Shown in pieces: positions 57,355 to 64,000 of a DNA stretch of 64,000 nt. This stretch comes from Seiridium cupressi. Taxonomy: Eukaryota > Ascomycota > Sordariomycetes > Amphisphaeriales > Sporocadaceae. The notes below the pieces were generated by a model. It searched no databases. It saw only the letters and a list, made by a program, of their open reading frames with translations, and was not told the DNA's origin. How positions within the stretch are numbered: position 1 is the stretch's first letter; every line of letters begins with the position of its first letter. Location of the stretch: positions 62,001 through 126,000 of the forward strand of contig JARVKI010000032.1 in assembly GCA_036674765.1 (NCBI GenBank), read 5' to 3'. A program made the position numbers and the translations under genes.

Positions 57355-58785
57355 ATGCGACCTGTTATTTCTTCTTCTTTAGTGCGGCGCTTCGTCACGA
57401 CCAACACAATGTCAAGCTCACCCAAAGACATTACCATCATTGGCGGCGGCATTATCGGCTGCAGCACCGCGTATTTCCTTACGCGCCACCCCTCATACTC
57501 CCCCGAAACACATCGCATCACTCTCCTCGAAGCCTCCACCTCAAACGCCGGCGGCCGAACAGCAGACAGCATTACCGATCCCGCGACGTTGGCCGATCCC
57601 GAATCTCCGTGGAAAAGAAACCCTGCCCATGATGGTATCGCTGGAGGCGCCAGTGGCAAAGCTGGTGGCCTGCTTGCGCTATGGGCATTCCCTCAGAATA
57701 TCGTCCCTCTGAGCTTCCGACTACACGACGAGTTGGCAAAAGAGCATGGCGGTGACAAGAGGTGGGGATACCGGCGTTGTTATGCTAGCCAAGTCGATTG
57801 TCGCGCGCGCCTGCCGCCAGGCTTCGGCACAGACGATGGTAAAGCGACAGCATCGGAGGTCGGAGGAGAAGCCACGAAGGGACTGCACAAGGATCACAAG
57901 AAGGCAGCCAAGACGCTCAAGAAATTGGGCGCACCGGAAGATTTGGATTGGTTGGATACGGAACAAGCACTCAATACCTACGATAACATGGGGACGCCAG
58001 ACGACACGGCGCAGGTACACCCCGAGCTGTTCACCAGGAGTCTGGCGCAGTTTGCTGAAGACAAGGGGGTAAAGATCGTAACGGGGGCAAGAGTGACTGC
58101 AATCAACAAGACTTCAGATGGGAAGGCCGTTGAGAGTGTTGTATACGAGAAGGATGGGAAGCAGGAGACCTTGCCCACGACGGAATGCGTGGTCGCAGCA
58201 GGCCCATGGACATCGCGGCTCTTACCAAACGTTCCCGTCACAGCGGCACGGGCACACAGTGTAGTGGTCCAAACGCCCAAACCCGTATCAGCATATGCTC
58301 TCTTCACATCCATTGCGCTTCCGGCCGGGTTTCCCACGCCGACTCCGGAAAAGGCGCGCGGTTCGAAAGCTGCGCAGGGACCACTGAAGAGGCCACAGGT
58401 CGTGGAGCCTGAGATATATGCTCGCCCGGATGGTACAGCATACGCCTGTGGGCCCACGGATCAGATCGTCAAGCTACCGTCGTCGAATGCAGAAGTCGAA
58501 GTTGACGAGGCGCGTTGCGATGATATCTTGCATCAGATCGGCGGCATCAGTGACGAGCTAGGTAAGGACGGTAAAGTACTTTCTAAGCAAGCGTGCTATC
58601 TACCCCAGGGTGGGCCGTGGATAGGGGAAGTGGGCGGCACCAAAGGCTTAGTCGTGGCAGCAGGGCATACCTGTTGGGGGATTCAGAACGCACCAGCCAC
58701 CGGAAAACTCGTGAGTGAGCTCGTCTTCGAAGGGGTGACAAAGAGTGCGAAGCTGGGCAATTGCAACCCTTCAAGGGTATTATGA
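57355..58785 (+). CDS. FAD-dependent oxidoreductase, DAO fold, Tda3-like
   Basis: Single exon, 476 residues. A Rossmann FAD-binding motif, ITIIGGGIIGCSTAYFL, lies at about residues 26-42. The conserved GGASGKAGGLLALWAFP and the C-terminal AAGHTCWGIQNAPATGKLVS match the fungal family of yeast Tda3, a DAO-superfamily oxidoreductase linked to late-endosome-to-Golgi trafficking. The true substrate of the flavin site is not established. The start at 57355 gives the leader MRPVISSSLVRRFVTTNT, basic and acid-free, before a second ATG (Met19, SSSPKD). This suggests a mitochondrial form besides a cytosolic one. An insertion of about 60 residues rich in Lys/Asp/Gly lies near residues 165-210. Confidence 0.88.
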   Translation: MRPVISSSLVRRFVTTNTMSSSPKDITIIGGGIIGCSTAYFLTRHPSYSPETHRITLLEASTSNAGGRTADSITDPATLADPESPWKRNPAHDGIAGGASGKAGGLLALWAFPQNIVPLSFRLHDELAKEHGGDKRWGYRRCYASQVDCRARLPPGFGTDDGKATASEVGGEATKGLHKDHKKAAKTLKKLGAPEDLDWLDTEQALNTYDNMGTPDDTAQVHPELFTRSLAQFAEDKGVKIVTGARVTAINKTSDGKAVESVVYEKDGKQETLPTTECVVAAGPWTSRLLPNVPVTAARAHSVVVQTPKPVSAYALFTSIALPAGFPTPTPEKARGSKAAQGPLKRPQVVEPEIYARPDGTAYACGPTDQIVKLPSSNAEVEVDEARCDDILHQIGGISDELGKDGKVLSKQACYLPQGGPWIGEVGGTKGLVVAAGHTCWGIQNAPATGKLVSELVFEGVTKSAKLGNCNPSRVL

Positions 58786-59012
58786 CCGGAATGGATGGGT
58801 GCGCTTTGGCTGGGCTTAAGCCATGGTGAATAATAGCTACATTCAACCGATAGCTGGCAGATCACACGAATGAAGGACTAGACCTGCCACCTCGGACTGA
58901 AATTTCATAAAATATCAAGTGTTATGGTGAGAATGATCTATGTATTCTAGCCGTATCTAAAGGGTATCATAAAACGACCCAAGGCTGCCAATTGCAATAT
59001 GCAAGGGCCTAG

Positions 59013-60849
59013 TCAAGAAGAGAAGAGATAAAGTAAGTACTGAATGAGCAACTGCCAAGTGTTCCCATCTTCGCCAATTCCACTGTGCTGGAAGGGGTAC
59101 TGCTTGAAGTAATCCGCATCCATGGGTCTTGCCGGCGCCCCCACCGCTTGTAACCAAGACTCGCTGGGTCTATTTGTCGTGACGTCGTAAGTTGTGGTTT
59201 TCGAAATGGCCTCCCACTGTAAGGTGGCACTCCCTTCCCGATAGATACTTCTGCTGGAGCCTTTGGTGACATATGGGCCACTGGCCTCTTGTAAACCAGA
59301 CTCGATATCGAGCCCTTTGATGGCACGTCCGAATATCTCTAGAGCGGCCAAAGGTTGGTAAAAAGGAACCATGTGGCCGCTTTCGTAGATCCGAGTAAAG
59401 CTGAATCTCCCGGATTGCTTGACCTGCCCATGGACAGTTCCATCGCTTGTCTGCAGGTCGGTGTATCCCGCTTGATCGAATCCAGGAGCGCTCACTTCTT
59501 CGGCGACGGCCTCCCCACCAATCCAGTTACAATCGAAATCGGCGTCACCCGCGTAAAGTCCCACAGTGATATTCCGGCCGAGTAAGAACCTTATGTCTTC
59601 CATCGCATTGACTTGACGAGCATCATCTCCGGTGCTGCTGAAGGCCTGGTCGACGGTATTGCTGTAGGTGGAGAAATTGGTATAGGCCCCAATCGCTTTT
59701 TGCACTTCGGCTGTATTTAGATATTTCACGAAGAACTTGTAAGGAAAGGGATCGGGATCGAGTTCGCGTATATCGTAAACATCTCGGCCCAGGATGTTGT
59801 GATATATGTCCTCCACCTGGGCCATACAGAAGTCATCTGCTGCTGCGCAGACGGAATTCAGTCCCCTCATCTTGCAGTCTTTCAATTGATCCAGACAGTT
59901 TCCAGTGCCATGAGTGTTGTCGTACAGAAGAGCCTCTATGGATGCGTTGTAGGGGAAATAGTCGTAGGTGTTCCCGGGGCTGACGGTGAAGTTGTAGAAA
60001 GCCTGGTATTGAATCAAGGGGTCGAACCAGCCATTTCCCACGAGCAAGGTCTTCAGTGGGATTCTTTTCGTGCCTGTAATGTTCAAATCGTTCTGTCGTT
60101 CGATGTATGCACTGAAGGCTGGACCGTAGTGTCCTCCATAGCTTTCAGTGGCGATATTGAAGTCATTGCTTGCGTACTGGGGGAAAGCATCCATGAAACC
60201 CTGGAGGGTCTTCCAGAAAGCTGGTGCTGCACTCAAAGTCGAGTTCGCCGTCAGCGTAACATCTGGATTTGAATAAGTACCGCAATTGGAAGGGTCTCCA
60301 ATGTGACCAGGACAAGTATTATTCGGTAGGATTGTTATTTTTCCGTTCTTCTCGTAGGCGGATACTGGTTGGCTGTACGAAAAACCGACTTGACTCGGCT
60401 GGTCGATGAATAACATATTGCTGGCATTGGTCCACGAGTGTGGATTGTTATAAACATTCCCAAAATAATCGACTCCGCAGGGACCGAGTTCGGCAAAAAG
60501 TCCCGTCATGGAACTTGAACCTTCACTCCAAATTAATAATCTGTACAGAGTCATACTCTCGATGGAACGAACCTGGTCCGCCATTAATCCATACAGTCAC
60601 CGGAAATTCTTCTGGGTCACCATTGCGAGCCTCGAAGAACCACCAGAAGATGTGCTGGCCTTCAGCAACATCTGCATATCCCGAGAAGCTCTTCACATTG
60701 GGATCCAGCTCACATATCCCCGCGGGTACCTCCTTATACCGAACTGGTACGCCAGCGTGTCCGATAGTCTCGATGAGGTCGTCGGGCGGTGTCAAAAATT
60801 GGGCAGAGGCAACGATTCCGGAGAGCAACAGTTGCAAGAGTACCAACAT
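59013..60849 (-). CDS. Secreted serine carboxypeptidase (S10)
   Basis: Exons 60849-60573 and 60520-59013, a 52-bp intron joining NGGPG to SSSMTGLF, 594 residues. The upstream frame opens only with GTG, so the ATG at 60849 (MLVLLQLLLSGIVASAQF, a signal peptide) is preferred. The catalytic triad is visible: Ser in TESYGGHYGP, Asp in GDADFDCNWIGG and His in ESGHMVPFYQP. The substrate-binding NGGPG motif is complete once spliced. Many N-x-S/T sequons and several cysteines fit a secreted glycoprotein. The C-terminus ends in a weakly hydrophobic stretch (WQLLIQYLLYLFSS) that could direct GPI attachment. It removes C-terminal residues at acidic pH outside the cell or in the vacuole. Confidence 0.94.
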
Positions 60850-62158
60850 GATCAACGGTGCATTTGTGGAGTGTATATGAAGGTGTAAGTCGGCAAACCG
60901 GCACACAATAACAGCGCGGTGTACAGCGCCAAGACTACGACTTTAAGAATCTCAACACACAATGCCACCTAGTGAACATGACATACCATCCAGGAGCGCT
61001 GGGACGATGCGGCTCTATGCAGGCCACGTAGATCCCGGGATGGCCGCCCAGGATTGCGGAACGACAGGGGAGTTTCAGATGCCAAGACCACGAGTTCATG
61101 TGTCAACAACCCAGAATTGAACTTTCTTCCTGCCTGAAACCTCGATGCGGCCTTCGAATAGGCATTCAAATCAAGAGGGGGCATTACATAAAAGCCACAC
61201 CTAGCCTGTGAGCATGTTTACTAATTGACAGAGAACATCCGCAGAAGTGATTCAGGCGTCTTACAACGGAGTCCGTTAGATGCTGTTTCCGGTCAGGGCA
61301 GGCTCAAGTAAATCCATGATCAGCAGTCGCAGACCCACCGGATGGCAGATCGTCCGAACCTCGAGCTTCCATATTGACCAGGTGAACAAAAGCTTGGCCT
61401 TGAACTTAAATCAATTGCGCGGGCTCGTGGGATTCCAATAATAGACCGGGAAGCGCGGGGGGGCCACTCTTCAGGAGTTTGGGGGTCTCCAACTGGGCCC
61501 ACTGAATCCCCCATGGGACTGCGCAATGTTGAAACGACCTGGTTTCATGATGTGAATAGGAGATCCTAGCGGCATATAGGCGGAAAACAGGTTCTTAGCG
61601 ACGTTCCTGATTTTTCATTTAGCGGCTTGATTTGCTGTTCCTACTGCATGGGTGTACGTGTATTGGGTTTCTGGCATTAGTCGGATTTTGCCACCAAAAA
61701 GTTGTAATGGCAGGAATATCAATTCCCGGGACCAACTACATGAGCCTTGATCCATTATACCTGCTCAAAAGCAAGGCCTTGCCATGGATCCCACACCCTG
61801 GGCAGAGCGCGTCCCTACACAATCGCTGTCTCACCTGGACTTGAATGGATACGTTTATCCTTACACGTGTAAGGTACTCAGACCAAGTCTTGGAACAACA
61901 TCGGCACTTAGACTGTCTTACGAGCTAGAATCAGAGAGGCGAGTACTTAATTCGCTAGATATTGAGTGAAGGCCATGGTTAGCTGGTTAAAGGGTAAAAC
62001 CCGCAATCAAAATACACCCATATGATATATAAGCATGAATTTGGTTCCGCAAGAAAGTTTAAAAGCAGATCGCAAAAGCAGATCGAAGCACCCTTTTTCT
62101 ACCTTGATATATCTTTTCTGCGCCAAACTTCGATAAACCACTAGCCTAACCAGATAGT
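60850..62158. other. Intergenic, 1.3 kb
   Basis: Between the carboxypeptidase promoter and the 3' end of the MFS transporter. No gene, repeat or RNA feature was recognised. Confidence 0.45.
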
Positions 62159-63832
62159 CTAGAGGGTAAAACGGAATGATGGATGGTCATCACCCATGTT
62201 CTTGACATATTCATCGGGTCGTGCGAGGCGATAGTTCCGCTTGCCTGCGGACCGCTTTCTATTCTCTATCATGAGGCCAACAAACATGGCTGTGGCCGAT
62301 ATGGCGCCAACCCATAGCATTTTTAAGGATGCGCCATATCCCGTAAAGTATCCAGGGGCCTCTGAAGGTAGGAAAACATTGGTGCCTATAATCCCAGAGA
62401 AGTTACCCAGCGTTACCTGGAAGCCGGAGCTGAAGGCGCGCTTCCAATGTCCCGAAACATTATTTGAAAGCCAGGCAAGGGCCATAGGGGTGGCCATGTT
62501 ACCGCCCATGGAGATCAAGAATACAGCAGCAAATTTGGTGTCCTGAGATAGGGAGGTCTGATGCAGGAGTATGCCGTATCCTATCGTCGCAATGAAACAG
62601 CCCAACATGATGAAGCAATAACGATGACGGCATCGTTCGGAAAGGTATGCCACAATGAGCATGCCGACTGCTGAAACAGCATATATGGGAATTGTGCGAA
62701 TTTGCGCGTCCTCTGCCTTCCGACCAAACCCATTCAAGATCGTCGGCATGAAAAATGTTGTCGCATACCCAGTGGTCCCAAGGCCCATGTAGATCACCGA
62801 GCCCAGCCAAATCTTCCAATCTTTGAAGATTAACTTGTAAGCATGCTTATTCAGCGTGTCCATTCGCGCGTAATCGGCACCATCCTCGGCCAGTCGGCGC
62901 TTAAGGAGATCCTTCTGTGCCGCATTTAGGAAACGGCATTGCTCGGGCCAGTCGACAATCAAGAATACTGCGATGATCGCGATGAAGGCTGTTGCTGACC
63001 CTTCAATGATGAAAATCCAACGCCATGCTTTATATCCTCGTGGCTGAGCGAGACGCGCAATGGCATAGGCCAGTAACTGGTGATGTCAGTGTGACTTCGT
63101 CCTAGACGTGCGGACTCGACGAGCAGACGTACTCCACCAAAAGCACCGCCAATCAGGGTCGAGCCAAAGAGACAACTCATCCGCAACTGAAACTCATGTC
63201 TCTTGTAGTACATCGACGTGAGGTAGATTATACCAGGGAGAACACCAGCTTCAGCTGCCCTCAGAAGAAATCGAAGGACTGCCAACCCTTCGAAACTGTG
63301 TACGAACCCCATGCACATATTGACAATGCCCCAGCTAAACATCAAGCCGGACAAGTAGAGAGATGGCCGCACTTTCCGTATAATCATATTGCTGGGGACC
63401 TCTAAGAAGATATATGGGACGAAGTATATCTGGGCTCTGTTAGCAATCGGCCAGTGGTCTGCGGTGCCGAGCTCACAAAGAGAGCAATATTGAATTTGTT
63501 CCCACTAATATCGAGGTCTTCACTTAGACCCTGGATTCTAGCATTGTTGATATTGATCCTATCAAGAAATGATAACATGTAAATGACGAAAAGAATCGGA
63601 TAGACATCTTTGGGAAGGGCTGTTAGCAAATAATGAAGTCCAGAATAACACAGATATCAAACCCACGGAAATCGATCTTCAAAAGCAGTTTTCGTTCGGC
63701 TTTGGCATTGGTTACGTCGCTCTCCCAAGAGGTCGATTCTTCCATTGAGGAAGAGGTCTTCTCGAGCTCTGTGACCGAAATGAACACGCTCATATTGGAA
63801 GAATCGATGAAGTCGTCATTGGCTGCCACCAT
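62159..63832 (-). CDS. MFS transporter, anion:cation symporter family (Dal5/allantoate permease-like)
   Basis: Five-part locus with four exons: 63832-63667, 63619-63477, 63429-63133 and 63076-62159; introns 47, 47 and 56 bp; 507 residues. The first donor reads GTGGGT, inferred from phase and conservation. A charged cytosolic N-terminus (about 50 residues) leads to YPILFVIYMLSFLDRININNARIQGL, the family TM1 signature given here in part. Then come EVPSNMIIRKVRPS, RFLLRAAEAGVLPGIIYL, YYKRHEFQLRM and GGAFGGLLAYAI. A central loop has VDWPEQCRFLNAAQKDLL. Members carry allantoate, nicotinate, pantothenate or other organic anions with protons across the plasma membrane. The substrate is not deducible. 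No cluster partner stands out. Confidence 0.92.
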
Positions 63833-64000
63833 AGATGATGTAGGGCTGGTGGTTGTGACACGACCCGAGTACTAAGATCAGCGATAAGCCACGTGTGGGT
63901 TAGTCCAAGTCATTACCATGATAAACGAGAGAAAAGGCGGTATTTATGCAGTGAAACTCTTCTAGTGATAGTTTCCAGTAGTCCGAGTCGGTTCCGGCAT
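63833..64000. other. 5' flank of the MFS transporter
   Basis: Short upstream piece at the right edge with nothing recognisable. Confidence 0.4.

Overview
The window comes from a filamentous ascomycete (Pezizomycotina), most likely a Dothideomycete or a near relative. The gene models carry short introns (about 46-150 bp, mostly 47-75 bp) with GT(A/G)AGT-like donors, CTAAC or CTGAC branch sites and CAG/TAG acceptors. Several families are typical of such fungi: a PHO80-like cyclin, a X325/BIM1-like GPI protein, a ferric reductase, a berberine-bridge oxidoreductase, P450s and Dal5-like and polyamine-type MFS carriers. Nothing looks prokaryotic. The class-level placement is inference.

Layout. 0-12 kb: N-terminal part of a Doa10/SSM4 ER ubiquitin ligase (minus, running off the left edge); a wrecked sugar transporter (minus); an intact PL26-type (PcRGLX/YetA-like) exo-rhamnogalacturonan lyase (plus); and a large repetitive protein predicted to be a type II ER membrane protein ending in RDEL (minus). 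12.2-17.7 kb is an AT-rich gene desert with one coding relic. 17.7-25 kb looks like the remains of a specialised-metabolism neighbourhood: a polyamine/multidrug MFS carrier with a phosphosite-like tail, a broken P450 and an intact P450, with no backbone synthase in view.

27.5-36.4 kb: cytosolic/mitochondrial arginyl-tRNA synthetase (four coding exons, the last only 7 nt), then two divergently transcribed genes that fit copper uptake: a ferric/cupric reductase with a methionine-rich N-terminus and a secreted GPI-anchored X325/BIM1-like copper protein. 37-48.5 kb: a small Cys-rich protein, a secreted carboxylesterase, an FAD-linked (glucooligosaccharide-oxidase-like) oxidoreductase, a ThDP enzyme with a mitochondrial-type leader and a decayed sulfatase. 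51-64 kb: PHO80-like cyclin, dual-start Xaa-Pro aminopeptidase, a second small Cys-rich ORF, a frame-broken methyltransferase, a Tda3-like FAD oxidoreductase, a secreted serine carboxypeptidase and a Dal5-like MFS transporter.

Themes. Four genes are decayed while their neighbours are intact. Four housekeeping or metabolic enzymes have a basic, acid-poor leader followed by a second in-frame ATG, suggesting dual mitochondrial/cytosolic products. The candidates most worth following are the reductase/X325 pair, the RDEL-tailed repeat protein, the 7-nt coding exon of the arginyl-tRNA synthetase and the P450 that lacks the usual I-helix acid. Exon borders were placed by eye from splice consensus and conserved protein sequence. 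No search was run.
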